Shown here in pieces: positions 7,131 to 15,255 of a stretch of DNA of 21,674 nt. The notes beneath the pieces are model-generated. The model searched no databases, was not told where the DNA came from, and saw only the letters and a list, made by a program, of their open reading frames with translations. This DNA comes from an uncultured Planctomycetaceae bacterium (lineage in GTDB: Bacteria > Planctomycetota > Planctomycetia > Planctomycetales > Planctomycetaceae), in the NCBI GenBank assembly GCA_937975745.1, contig CALJUK010000093.1, positions 1 through 21,674 on the forward strand, in the 5' to 3' direction. Each line of letters opens with the position of its first letter. Position 1 is the stretch's first letter. The translations under genes were made by a program, and so were the position numbers.

Positions 7131-9163
7131 TAAGCGCTACAACTCTGTGAGTCCGTTCGTGAATGATACATGATTTCAACGACACCCTTGTCCAGAAACC
7201 AGCGCCTTGACTGAGACTTCGCCCGGTAGTCTCCTTTGTGTAGTAGCCGTGCCTTCAACAGAGCGTTGATAATCGCTGTTCGTTCCTTCGTCTTCTTGGG
7301 GAATCCCATCTGTACCAGAAGTTTCTGGCTGGCCCGGCGTGTCCCAGACTTTCGACCTGAAAACAGGTAATTGAACAACCGAGTGATTGCGTCCAGCGTC
7401 GGGTATCGTCCGTTTCGTTGGCGAAGGCTGCGGCCCGCACTCTTGAAGGCTTGGCGAACCCGAGTCATCACGTCGTCTGGAAGCGGTGTGAGGTCCGGTT
7501 CATAACACCATTCGCTCCCAGAATCAGGCGTGCTTATCCCCCCACATAATAAATGGGACGGTCGGATTGTGGGGGAAAGGAAAGAAGAAGTTGGCTGCTC
7601 TCCCATGATTGCCGGGGCGAACTCGTACCTCTCGGCATACTTCCCGTTCAACCACTTTGACCGCAATTCCGACAGTACCGCCTTTCCCTGATCCGACTCG
7701 CTAATAACGACGTTATCAACGATCCGATCCACGTGACACAGGACTTCTTCGTCCTCACCCGCCAACCAACGGGTGATCTTGCCGTTGTGCTTCTTCGCCA
7801 CGAACGTATGCAGCAGGTATTTGACTTCGTGAGTGTCTCGTCCGAAGAACTCGACAAACACAAACCACTTCGTCAGCGTCGAGATGACTTCCAGAAAGCG
7901 GTCTTCACAAGGAAATCCATGTTCGACGAGAAACTTCACGAACTGCACCCATTGTCCGCTTCTGGACACTGACTCCACATCAGCACGCCAGAACGCTTCT
8001 GGATATTCATCGTTCTCCACAAGCGGAAAGCTCTTCGACGCCTGTACTTCATCTCCGAATTCTGGTGTTGCAGGAACGTTCGGGACGACCTCCTGTTCTT
8101 TCTGGATGCCGTTCGTGGCAATCAGGTCGTGGTCGATCTCATACCCAGAACGTGCCCATGACCAGACGGCCTGCACGACTTCTTCACAATCCCGAACAAG
8201 CTCGCACTTCTGTTGTTTCGTCAGCCGACTGTGCGTGATGCTTTCACCTTCCTTCAAGAATGTGTCGTACATGAATTCCAACTGGCCGAAGTACGCATCG
8301 AGAATCTCCTCGAAGCTGGGTGACTTCGGAGGGAACATGAAGCACCGCACTTGCTCGATAGGATCGACGACGACTCGTTGCGACGTTAGAAACTCTGATC
8401 TCATTCCGGTGAGATGGCAGGGACACTTTCCAAATGTGCCGTTACTCTTCGGTGGCGCAGGATAGTGCTCGATATGGGGTAGACCGATTCGAGACAGCAA
8501 GTTCGTCTGGCGGCGGTGAACAACATGCGTCGGCTGAGGTTCGGCGTAGACCTTCCAGATGGCCAGCCCGAGATTGCCACTCGAAAAGCACCAGATGCGA
8601 TTGGGGAAGTTGTCGTACACGACCTTGGCGATCTGAAAGAAGCGGAGCGATGGTTTGACGACAGGCACAAACCGCCAACTCCATGGTCCCGCACAATACA
8701 TGAAATCGGGATGCCAACGAGTCGGAACAGGATTCCAGCCGATGACATCGTGGGAGTCGATGTCGATACAGTCGTTGAATGTGTTGTCCCCTGCCATCAT
8801 GCCCAGCCAGAACGCCGTTTCGTAATCAGCCGGGTGGAGGCGGTCCTCCCATGGCCAATTGCTGGAGAATCGGTCGAAATCCAAATGCTTCTCGGCGAGG
8901 GGGTCCACCAAATCCGTGTAGAGTTTCTGCCAGCCGCCTCTGGTTTTGAACGGTCGCCATTTGGGGAATGTTGGGCCATCCTCGATCCTGAAGGCTTCGT
9001 AGGCCGTTCTGGTGTAAAAGCCATCGTTCTGGTAGGCCCAGATAAACCGCCGCTTGAAGAACTCGACTTCATCTGGGTACTCGGAAGCCAATCGTCCTTG
9101 CGCTTCTCGACGGCTGGTGACTATATGGGTGATGATCCTTTCTGACGATAATGAGACATCCAC
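7130..9163 (-). CDS. large protein with archaeo-eukaryotic primase (AEP)-like motifs and C-terminal winged-helix region
   Basis: A 677-residue protein starting at GTG 9163 with AAAGG upstream. Residues 130-260 show an AEP-like order: NDCIDIDSHD (Asp134, Asp136; motif I), then WCFSSGNLGLAIW (motif II), then LPHIEHYPAP (Glu232; motif III). In related primases motif II reads SGxGxH; here the His position appears to be Leu200, so catalysis may be altered or lost. CPC at 247-249 could bind metal. Residues 540-677 are basic and helical with GRYPTLDAITRLFNYLFS and an MGFPKKTKERTAIINALL segment, like winged-helix DNA-binding domains. The neighbouring ATPase gene resembles a primase-helicase partner, which supports a replication role. 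Assignment to AEP rests on motifs by eye. Confidence 0.6.
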   Translation of the reverse strand: MDVSLSSERIITHIVTSRREAQGRLASEYPDEVEFFKRRFIWAYQNDGFYTRTAYEAFRIEDGPTFPKWRPFKTRGGWQKLYTDLVDPLAEKHLDFDRFSSNWPWEDRLHPADYETAFWLGMMAGDNTFNDCIDIDSHDVIGWNPVPTRWHPDFMYCAGPWSWRFVPVVKPSLRFFQIAKVVYDNFPNRIWCFSSGNLGLAIWKVYAEPQPTHVVHRRQTNLLSRIGLPHIEHYPAPPKSNGTFGKCPCHLTGMRSEFLTSQRVVVDPIEQVRCFMFPPKSPSFEEILDAYFGQLEFMYDTFLKEGESITHSRLTKQQKCELVRDCEEVVQAVWSWARSGYEIDHDLIATNGIQKEQEVVPNVPATPEFGDEVQASKSFPLVENDEYPEAFWRADVESVSRSGQWVQFVKFLVEHGFPCEDRFLEVISTLTKWFVFVEFFGRDTHEVKYLLHTFVAKKHNGKITRWLAGEDEEVLCHVDRIVDNVVISESDQGKAVLSELRSKWLNGKYAERYEFAPAIMGEQPTSSFLSPTIRPSHLLCGGISTPDSGSEWCYEPDLTPLPDDVMTRVRQAFKSAGRSLRQRNGRYPTLDAITRLFNYLFSGRKSGTRRASQKLLVQMGFPKKTKERTAIINALLKARLLHKGDYRAKSQSRRWFLDKGVVEIMYHSRTDSQSCSA

Positions 9164-9191
9164 AAATGCGCCTTTCGGTCTGGACTTTCTT

Positions 9192-9221
9192 GCGGCCTCC
9201 GATTCCAGTGTCGGAGGCCGC
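9192..9221 (-). promoter_or_regulatory. strong stem-loop, 11-bp perfect stem, in leader of the primase-like gene
   Basis: GCGGCCTCCGA pairs perfectly with TCGGAGGCCGC across an eight-base loop, 29 bases upstream of the GTG at 9163. No T-run follows on either strand, so a classic Rho-independent terminator is not supported. It could be a leader attenuator, an mRNA processing or stability element, or a protein-bound site. Confidence 0.55.
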
Positions 9222-9344
9222 TCTTGTGTCAGCGTATGATAGTGCGTCGAAGTTGAATTCTGGCCGAAGGGATGGCAATCCGGTCCTCAGCGGCAACCGG
9301 ACATCCAGCAATTCGAAGAGGGGGGGCTGACGATGGGTTTCCTT

Positions 9345-9863
9345 TCACTGGTAGTCGCACCACTCGCATTTGTCTTCGTCATTTAGAATCGCCCCACATT
9401 CTGAGCAGTTCTCTCGGAAGGGCAGGTTCATCGACCGTGCGAGGTCTTGATACAAATCAATGGCATCGTCTTCTTCGAGTTTGATCTCTTGATCGTAGCC
9501 GTTGCGCAGCCAGACCTGCCCGGTGTCGGGATCACGCTTGACCTGCACCCTCTGGGCCTTTTGTTGTGCCGCAATCGAAGACAGGATGATCGCCTCATGT
9601 TCCTTCCTGCTCAGGCCGAGAATCTGTTCGGAATGTGAGTAGGCCATCGCTTGTGCTTCATTCTTGTCGTCGGTCGCCCACCATAGAACTGGGGGTGCGT
9701 CCAGCCGGTTTGAGAGTTCGCCACTGGGGAAGAATCCGGGGTATCCTTCAACGACGATGATGGCTCGAAATCCGTCTCCCTCATGGTGTTCTCCCACATC
9801 GAGTACAAATCGACGCCCTTCAGTGAGCAGGTCGCCAACGCTGATGTCTTCGTGTCTTTTCAT
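9345..9863 (-). CDS. hypothetical protein with C-terminal zinc ribbon
   Basis: A 172-residue protein. I start it at ATG 9863 because the preceding gene ends at 9895 and the upstream part of the frame is out-of-frame coding sequence. Residues 10-70 form a beta-rich domain (RRFVLDVGEHHEGDGFRAII, then VLWWATDDKNEA). The last 20 residues hold Cys153-x2-Cys156 and Cys166-x2-Cys169, a zinc ribbon of the type used for protein or nucleic-acid contact. No catalytic motif. It sits between a Cys-His-Asp triad protein and the primase-like gene; its function is unknown. Confidence 0.7.
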   Translation of the reverse strand: MKRHEDISVGDLLTEGRRFVLDVGEHHEGDGFRAIIVVEGYPGFFPSGELSNRLDAPPVLWWATDDKNEAQAMAYSHSEQILGLSRKEHEAIILSSIAAQQKAQRVQVKRDPDTGQVWLRNGYDQEIKLEEDDAIDLYQDLARSMNLPFRENCSECGAILNDEDKCEWCDYQ

Positions 9864-9894
9864 GTCGTAGCCTGTTCTGGAAAGGGTGCGGCAC

Positions 9895-10527
9895 TTATCG
9901 CCGTGATCGTCGCCGCCGCTGTCGCTCCGCTTTCCTCTTCGAACGCCGATCCTTTGTTTGTTTTCTCGACTGCCGTTTGCGTTCCAGAGCGAGGAAGTTT
10001 CGGAGACTACGTGCTGCCTCGGCATCGTTTCGATGGAACTCGGCAGAGCGGAATTGTCCCATCCCCGAAAGGATTTGGTTTCGAGACATCAACTCCACGA
10101 ATCGGTGGACAAGCGGATGATCTTTCAGCGCCACATAGCGGCAAGGTGTGTACTCGGTGGGGAGCGGCGTTGGAGTCGCCGCAAAGAGCACTCGTCGATA
10201 CCCCTCTGGCTGCGGAGTTATGTCCAGAAGCCCATCGTTCGTCTGAAGAACTGCGTGGCGCTCTGCGACGAGATAGACGCCCGAAAATTCCCAAATGAGC
10301 CAGCCCGTCTGTACTTCGCCGAGACCATCGGCCACGGCGTCCTCCACATTGGAGAAGCACTTCATCAGTTCTGCATCCGGCGTCGGTTCCACTTGAACCA
10401 CAACTGGCGCTTCCGCATCCAGCATGTCGCAAAGCTCACGAATCTCGGGTGAGATTTCCCGAGGCAGCGATGCAAGGAACTCGCAGTTCTCAAACCAATC
10501 GACGACATCTGCTGTTGATGAAAACAT
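9895..10527 (-). CDS. predicted Cys-His-Asp triad protein with basic tail
   Basis: A 210-residue protein with AGGAGG ten bases before ATG 10527. Core: LMKCFSNVEDAV (Cys57), GWLIWEFSGV, AERHAVLQ (His91), and LLDITPQPEG (Asp102). This matches a widespread uncharacterised bacterial family that reads roughly CFxNV...GWxIWExPG...FHAVW...DITP. The order Cys, His, Asp suggests a papain- or transglutaminase-like fold, though no activity is known to me. The last 35 residues are almost all Arg, Lys and Gln and would bind nucleic acid or the ribosome. The Cys-to-His and His-to-Asp distances are identical to those in the protein at 4253-4711. Confidence 0.75.
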   Translation of the reverse strand: MFSSTADVVDWFENCEFLASLPREISPEIRELCDMLDAEAPVVVQVEPTPDAELMKCFSNVEDAVADGLGEVQTGWLIWEFSGVYLVAERHAVLQTNDGLLDITPQPEGYRRVLFAATPTPLPTEYTPCRYVALKDHPLVHRFVELMSRNQILSGMGQFRSAEFHRNDAEAARSLRNFLALERKRQSRKQTKDRRSKRKAERQRRRRSRR

Positions 10528-10710
10528 CTTTTGCCATCCTCCTGCTTTTGAAGTGTGCTTCCACGAATGACGTGGCGATCACGTCGAAGAACAGAGGCAC
10601 CTAGTCAGCCCCCTGAAACCGTTACAGCGCTGTGCCTGCGCTCCGCTCAAGAAGTAGGGAAAGACGCAAGGAATGCTCTGACATGCCGTGTGAACAGGCT
10701 TCTCGATCAT

Positions 10711-12132
10711 TCATGTATCTCCAACTGAATTTCGACTTGCCGATGAAGTGGAACGATCTCGTCGTTCGTCTGGCTGTCCGAGGCGATCACTACACTGAGC
10801 GAGAATCTGACTGGCGACTTGCTCGGGGCTGTAACCGGCTGGCAGTCGTACCAACGGCTTTCCATATCGAGTGCAATACCGTCGCACTTCTCCAAAGCCG
10901 TGGCTTGCCCACCGGATGGCAAGGAGCACGGCGGCGATGTCAGTTCGGGCAACGTAGGGCTCGAAGCTCGTTACCGATGTGCCGTGTTTCGTTGAAAGCC
11001 AGACGAGTTCCGACAACTGGAATGCCGATTCCAGTGCGGCCTTGCTGTGGGGGCGGTTGTCACCGCCGATCAGCAATAGGCTCCGTCCTTGTAGAAGTTC
11101 GGCAGCAGCGGCAAGTTGAGGTATCGGTGCCGAAGGTGCTTCTTCGGGGGGAGTCTCGTCTGAGGATGCGAGAAATCGATTGATCTCCCGAACAACAAGG
11201 GCGTAACCCGGTCGATCAGCGAGTTCCGGGGCGTCATCGATGTGAGGAAGCAGCAGGTCTCGAATCTCAACGGAACTGGGAGGTACGCCAAGATCGACGA
11301 GTTCATCGAGTAGGAGGCCGATCTCGTTCCACAGAGCCGCTCCTCCGTTGTCGTCGGCATCATCGATTCGAGAAACGAGGCCATCCAGATCGCCAACGAG
11401 TCGCCCCTTCTGTTCGTCTTGCTCAATCCGTCGCTGAGCCGCATCTCGGAAGGAATGAAGGCGATTCAACAATGACGGCCATTGCGTTGGATCGGCGAGG
11501 TTGTCGGCCTTCATGTGTCGGTCGATGTAAATCCCCAACCGTTCGGCCTGTTCCTTCAACCATACGAACACTGCAAGTTGCTCCTTGTCTGTCGGACCAC
11601 CGATGTTCTCAATCGCAGACAGAAGCGCAGATTGAGCTTCGGCAACAAGCAGCAAGAGTTGTTGCAGGTTGCCCCGGTCGTCGTCCAAGCATCCGAAAAT
11701 CTCTCGGACCACCTCCAAGGCCGCTCCGGTTGCCTCAAAGCAGCCGCCGAGCGTGTCAAGGAGTGCGAGGTCCGCAGGGGGGCTGAAGGACGGATGGTTC
11801 ATCCAAAGAAAGCACTCGGCTTCTTTCGCCCGTTCAATGATCTCTCTGTCGAGCGGGGCAATGTCGTCAGAAAAGTTCGTCCCACGTGACAAGAGGCGTT
11901 GTCGAGCAGCCGTCCAACGAGCCCCTTCCGCCTTCAACTCGCAATGCTCCACAAGACTGTTTGGGATGAGCGCTGGTGCAACCTCTGATTCTTCTTCCTC
12001 TGTCGGGGCTCGTGTGACGGCCAACAGTAGTTCGAAGAGGTGGTGAACTTCCGCACGCACGGCGGCGTCTCTCGACGACAACCCAATAAGCTGACGAGCA
12101 ACCGAATTCAATGTGGATGTGATGGTGTTCAT
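10711..12132 (-). CDS. large helical protein with C-terminal DUF2325-like Rossmann domain
   Basis: A 473-residue protein, ATG 12132 with AGGAG nine bases upstream. Residues 1-345 are helix-rich with heptad-like Leu spacing, suggesting a long scaffold or coiled coil. Residues 350-447 resemble DUF2325: RSLLLIGGDNRPHSKAALES, a segment with VWLSTKHGTS, then VLLAIRWASHGFGEV, then RRYCTRYGKPLVRLP. That layout (GG-containing strand, Ser-His, a final gKP strand) is a nucleotide-binding-like fold of unknown activity. No signal peptide or membrane segment. It follows a 97-aa gene by 18 bases and is probably in the same transcript. A role in a conflict or stress response is only a guess. Confidence 0.75.
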   Translation of the reverse strand: MNTITSTLNSVARQLIGLSSRDAAVRAEVHHLFELLLAVTRAPTEEEESEVAPALIPNSLVEHCELKAEGARWTAARQRLLSRGTNFSDDIAPLDREIIERAKEAECFLWMNHPSFSPPADLALLDTLGGCFEATGAALEVVREIFGCLDDDRGNLQQLLLLVAEAQSALLSAIENIGGPTDKEQLAVFVWLKEQAERLGIYIDRHMKADNLADPTQWPSLLNRLHSFRDAAQRRIEQDEQKGRLVGDLDGLVSRIDDADDNGGAALWNEIGLLLDELVDLGVPPSSVEIRDLLLPHIDDAPELADRPGYALVVREINRFLASSDETPPEEAPSAPIPQLAAAAELLQGRSLLLIGGDNRPHSKAALESAFQLSELVWLSTKHGTSVTSFEPYVARTDIAAVLLAIRWASHGFGEVRRYCTRYGKPLVRLPAGYSPEQVASQILAQCSDRLGQPDERRDRSTSSASRNSVGDT

Positions 12133-12150
12133 GCTTCCGTGCTCCTGTTG

Positions 12151-12444
12151 TCATCTGGTTTTTGCGTTCTCGGCGACTTCGAGGTCGGTTTTGACCTTGC
12201 GAATCGCTTTGTGGAGAGGGAGTCCCCGAAGAATCCAACGAAGACACGATGCGACATCCTTCTCGTCTTCAAGGACTGCCTCGACTTCAATGTGGTCTGG
12301 CACCATCTCTTTGAGTCGCTTGAGGCGAACGTTGCTGAATTTGTCTCGTCCACCGACCTTGAGCCGTGTGAAATCCCGAAAGCGAAGCCGTCTCATCGGC
12401 GTGTCGATGATTCGTTGCAACGGGGTGGCGTGAGTCTTCGACAT
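12151..12444 (-). CDS. hypothetical small basic protein
   Basis: A 97-residue protein started at ATG 12444, preceded by GGAGG at six bases. The frame is open back to a GTG at 12537, and that extension carries a CAFC pair, but the ribosome site favours the shorter form. It is rich in Arg and Lys (TPMRRLRFRDFTRLKVGG) and ends in a helical segment, so nucleic-acid binding is possible. The next gene starts 18 bases later. No family recognised. Confidence 0.65.
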   Translation of the reverse strand: MSKTHATPLQRIIDTPMRRLRFRDFTRLKVGGRDKFSNVRLKRLKEMVPDHIEVEAVLEDEKDVASCLRWILRGLPLHKAIRKVKTDLEVAENAKTR

Positions 12445-12600
12445 GCTTGTCCTCCGATCTTGTTGGCGCACACCATCCCCACAGAAGGCGCACCTTGAGC
12501 GCCAGACCACTGAGGGGTTCTCAGAGCGTGCAATCACCCGGAGGCCAGCACGGGCCAGTAGACGCCCCCAAGCCTATCGAGGGAGCGAAGTCCTGTTTGT

Positions 12601-12616
12601 CACGCTGTGCAGCGTG
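12601..12616. promoter_or_regulatory. 16-bp palindrome CACGCTG-TG-CAGCGTG
   Basis: Perfect seven-base arms around a two-base centre, lying 157 bases upstream of the 97-aa gene. The size and symmetry fit an operator for a dimeric regulator. No matching regulator is recognised in the window. Confidence 0.4.
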
Positions 12617-12786
12617 GACCGGTGAGCGAGTCGGTCTGTGGGGTTTCGGTCGTAGGACGAATTACCGTGGTCGGACTTCTATACCGCCTCCCACCCTGCG
12701 GCGGTCACACCTTGGTTGACATGCTCATCGCCAACCTCGTCTGTCTCTCTCCTTTGAGCAGAACATTCTGGAAATCAGTAGCTCAG

Positions 12787-12814
12787 GCTGTTGTCGCTTC
12801 GCCGCCACAACAGC
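12787..12814 (-). terminator. possible hairpin after the ATPase gene
   Basis: GCTGTTGT and ACAACAGC form an 8-bp stem with a GC-rich 12-base loop, 16 bases past the ATPase stop at 12830. No T-tract follows on the minus strand, so it may only protect the 3' end of the message. Confidence 0.3.
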
Positions 12815-12829
12815 AGTCCTGCAAGGTTC

Positions 12830-14491
12830 CTACTCATTTTCAACCTGCTTCGCTGCCTCCTCCAATACTGTGAACACGTAGCGTGTGTGGGGATTCCTTC
12901 CCCGTTCCCAACGTCGAAACCCACCTTCCAGTTGCAGTCGATACGACATCTGATCGGTAGCGGCCTCCAATGTCACATCCAAATGACGTTTCAGAATTAC
13001 TCCAATTGCCCGCTCCCGTCCTTTCTCTGTGTCCCGCTCGGTGGGGGAAAAGAGCGTTCGAGCCAATCCCTGATCGACGGCAAGTTTGGCCCATTCCTTG
13101 GAGCGCAGCCGTTTGCCCGGCTTCGCCGCCCCAAGGATCGAGAGAGCTTCTCGAATCGGATCGTCTGCCGACTTTCTGGTTCCATAATTGGCGAGAAACT
13201 CTTCGAATCCGTTCACCTTCAGGATGCCGCCAACGACCTTGGCCCACCGAGACATCGGATGCTTCACAGACTCATCATGCGGGCAGCCTTCGACTTTCCA
13301 ACGCTCGATCATCCCACGAAGCTCGGCTTCGATACGCTCACGATTCTCAGGCAAGAATTCCAACTTGGGGTTTCCAATTGGTGTTGGTCGATCATGGACA
13401 TCACCGTTTGGTGCCAGATGGATCGGCAGACTGCGATTCATCAGGTCGGGGCTGAGCGCCCCATCATTGGTGTTGATCGTTACGACGAACTTGTTGTCAA
13501 TGAGCAATGGCTCGCCAGCCCCCGGAGAGGAAAGGAAGACCTCACTGCTGGTGACGAAACTCTCCAAGAAACTGGACCGGATGAAACGTGCTCTCCCTCC
13601 AGAACTATCGATTCGTACATTGTCGAAGACCGCCATGCCAATGTCTGGATTCAATCTGACCTGCTTCTGGAACTGGCTTTGCATCGGCCAATCGATGGAC
13701 TCGTAGAGAATGTCGGCTTTAGGGACTGTGCCCCTGATGAAGTCGGTAATGGTTCCCTTGCCAGAATGACTCTTGGTTGATGTCAACAGTACAAGAGGCT
13801 TTTCGCCTTTCCAGTGCCTTCGCAACAGCACGGTCAGTGCGGCTGCGATGGCATTGGTCCGGTCGGCGGTCGTCGCAAACGCCATCACATCCAAGAAACG
13901 TTGGATCGTCTCCGTTGTGTCCATGAAGGATGGTTCGCTGCCGAGGTACAGAACCCGATTGCCCTTGCCGCCATCGTTGTAGCCGGGTTTTACGAGCGAG
14001 AAGTTCTCAAGGTAGAATGGGCTCCAAGTGACTTCATCTGCCGGGAGAAACTGAGTCAGGAACTCCTCCGACCGGAGCATTGCATTCAAGTGCGAGGCCG
14101 TTGGAATTTCGCTGACGACCTTCCCTTCCTTGACCACACGCATCGGAACTCGATCCACGATGACTGGCCCGAGTTGTGAGGATTTCGTGACAAGGCGAGT
14201 TTCCCTTGATCGTAGAACATGAATCAGGCCATGACCGTCCGTCTTGTTGCGGTAAAGGTCGTTTGCTTGAGCCAGTCGCTCTCCCAGACGCCGGTAGTTG
14301 CGGGCCGCACCACGCTCGACACGCCAGATGAACGCTCCTTCCTTTTGCTCTTCTTGTGGGGGGCAAACGTCGCCTACGTCCCCTAACGGTTCGTCTCCCT
14401 CGTCAGGGGAGTTGATGTCAATGGTCGCCTCCGACCGGATTGCTTTTCCGTTGGGTCGTTTTGAAGGCAACTTGATTGTCTCATTGGCCAT
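12830..14491 (-). CDS. P-loop ATPase / superfamily 3-like replicative helicase
   Basis: A 553-residue protein, started at the ATG at 14491 (AAAGGATTGAGAAAC upstream); an ATG ten codons earlier is possible. Residues 1-70 are polar and probably flexible. Residues 225-360 are the ATPase core: LLTSTKSHSGKGT (Lys245, Thr247; Walker A), IGMAVFDNVRID (Asp290, Asn291; Walker B), VVTINTNDGALS (sensor Asn) and LMNRSLPIHL (Arg353, likely arginine finger). Residues 393-438 (GMIERWK, then VVGGILKVNGFEEFLANYG) match the same block of the fused primase-helicase at 18775-21522, so the two are related. The C-terminus is a winged-helix-like basic region. It likely unwinds DNA for element replication, perhaps with the primase-like 677-aa protein. 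Confidence 0.75.
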   Translation of the reverse strand: MANETIKLPSKRPNGKAIRSEATIDINSPDEGDEPLGDVGDVCPPQEEQKEGAFIWRVERGAARNYRRLGERLAQANDLYRNKTDGHGLIHVLRSRETRLVTKSSQLGPVIVDRVPMRVVKEGKVVSEIPTASHLNAMLRSEEFLTQFLPADEVTWSPFYLENFSLVKPGYNDGGKGNRVLYLGSEPSFMDTTETIQRFLDVMAFATTADRTNAIAAALTVLLRRHWKGEKPLVLLTSTKSHSGKGTITDFIRGTVPKADILYESIDWPMQSQFQKQVRLNPDIGMAVFDNVRIDSSGGRARFIRSSFLESFVTSSEVFLSSPGAGEPLLIDNKFVVTINTNDGALSPDLMNRSLPIHLAPNGDVHDRPTPIGNPKLEFLPENRERIEAELRGMIERWKVEGCPHDESVKHPMSRWAKVVGGILKVNGFEEFLANYGTRKSADDPIREALSILGAAKPGKRLRSKEWAKLAVDQGLARTLFSPTERDTEKGRERAIGVILKRHLDVTLEAATDQMSYRLQLEGGFRRWERGRNPHTRYVFTVLEEAAKQVENE

Positions 14492-14679
14492 GTTTCTCAA
14501 TCCTTTCGGCTGGTGTCCCATCTGATCTTCGTGGCCAAAAGAGACACTCGCCTCACCAACTGCTTTCGGATTACAGCCGACTTACTGAACCAGAGATTTG
14601 TCTCACAGCAGTGATGTGGCCAATCCGCCCGACCGAGCGGCATCACATCACACGGCACGCACATCACCGGCAGCTTCAC

Positions 14680-14695
14680 GGGCGAGCGACAAGCC
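14680..14695. repeat. 16-bp direct repeat, copy 1 (GGGCGAGCGACAAGCC)
   Basis: An exact 16-base sequence found again at 15005-15020 in the same orientation. It lies in the leader of the ATPase gene, between it and the 84-aa gene. Confidence 0.6.
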
Positions 14696-14707
14696 AGCAC
14701 GGTGCGA

Positions 14708-14962
14708 CTAAGCAACACCAGTAACAAGTTCGGGCGCTGCCTCCAGATTGATTTCGTCAGCGTCTAAACCGCTGATGAAATCACGTGCCTCTTGGACCAC
14801 TAGCGCCCTGATGTGTGGATTGCATTTGAGGCAAGCTACAAAGTAGTTGCCGGTTTTCGTCCGGTACAGTGTGTCATACCGGTACAATGAACTGTGAACT
14901 GCAATCTCTACGACGCCTTCTGCTGCCGTGTCGTACAGTCTTCCGTCAATAACTGCCTTCAT
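14708..14962 (-). CDS. small mobile-element protein of unknown function
   Basis: An 84-residue protein with AAAAGGATTAG before ATG 14962. Its pattern (AVIDGRLYDTAAE, then DTLYRTKTGNYFVACL, then EARDFISGLDADEINLEAA) matches a family of short proteins I associate with integrative elements and phages, with a strand-rich start and a C-terminal helix. The leader closely resembles that of the ATPase gene, suggesting a shared translational design. It probably belongs to the element's replication or transfer module. The exact role is unknown. Confidence 0.7.
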   Translation of the reverse strand: MKAVIDGRLYDTAAEGVVEIAVHSSLYRYDTLYRTKTGNYFVACLKCNPHIRALVVQEARDFISGLDADEINLEAAPELVTGVA

Positions 14963-15255
14963 CGTTTCTAATCCTTTTCACAGTGGTTGAATTGCTGGGG
15001 CTTCGGGCGAGCGACAAGCCCGCCACGTCATCATCGATCTCGTGGTGGTCTCCGGGTTTGGTCTCAGACAGAGTGTCAGTGAGTCGCCCGACTCAACTTC
15101 CTTTTACGACCGAAAAGTGGCGATGTAAATTTGTGGAAACTCGATTCCCACAGAATTCCTTCTGTAGGAAAGCGGTTTGAGGCTGCGAAATACGGGGCGA
15201 AAAACTTTGAGTTTTTTTTCGAAAAGCGGCCAGTGCGTTTCTGTGTAAATCCCCT
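14963..15255. other. intergenic region with palindromes, likely promoter or leader
   Basis: A 293-base gap between the Gp37-like gene and the 84-aa gene. It holds GAGTCG-CC-CGACTC at 15081-15094, ACAGAA-TTCC-TTCTGT around 15145-15160, and an AT-rich tract near 15195-15225 with runs of T and A. An open minus-strand frame runs through part of it but starts inside the upstream gene and looks non-coding. Probable promoter region for the 84-aa gene and the ATPase gene. Confidence 0.4.
15005..15020. repeat. 16-bp direct repeat, copy 2 (GGGCGAGCGACAAGCC)
   Basis: Exact second copy of 14680-14695, here 43 bases upstream of the start of the 84-aa gene. Both copies sit in the leaders of adjacent minus-strand genes. 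Confidence 0.6.

Larger units (their letters stand above)
12445..12829. other. intergenic region, likely promoter region for the downstream genes
   Basis: A 385-base gap between the ATPase gene and the 97-aa gene. I see no convincing gene in any frame; minus-strand ATGs run only a few codons. It contains one near-perfect palindrome and one hairpin, listed separately, and the ribosome site of the next gene. A promoter for the 12444-leftward genes most likely lies here, but I could not pick -35/-10 boxes with confidence. Confidence 0.4.

Noticed and set aside
10632..11183. A 183-residue plus-strand frame opposite the DUF2325-like gene
   Set aside because: The composition is atypical and rich in Arg/Cys, no motif is present, and the minus-strand gene has recognisable domain features.
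12791..13780. A 329-residue plus-strand frame opposite the ATPase gene
   Set aside because: The minus strand carries Walker motifs and similarity to the other ATPase; the plus frame has no such content.
14497..14727. A 76-residue minus-strand frame ending six bases before the ATPase start
   Set aside because: It needs a TTG start inside the 84-aa gene, has no clear ribosome site, and its translation matches no family; the repeat it spans better explains the region as a leader.
15195..15225. T-rich tract as a Rho-independent terminator after the Gp37-like gene
   Set aside because: The only stem nearby is made of A-T pairs and would be too weak; the tract's orientation is also ambiguous.
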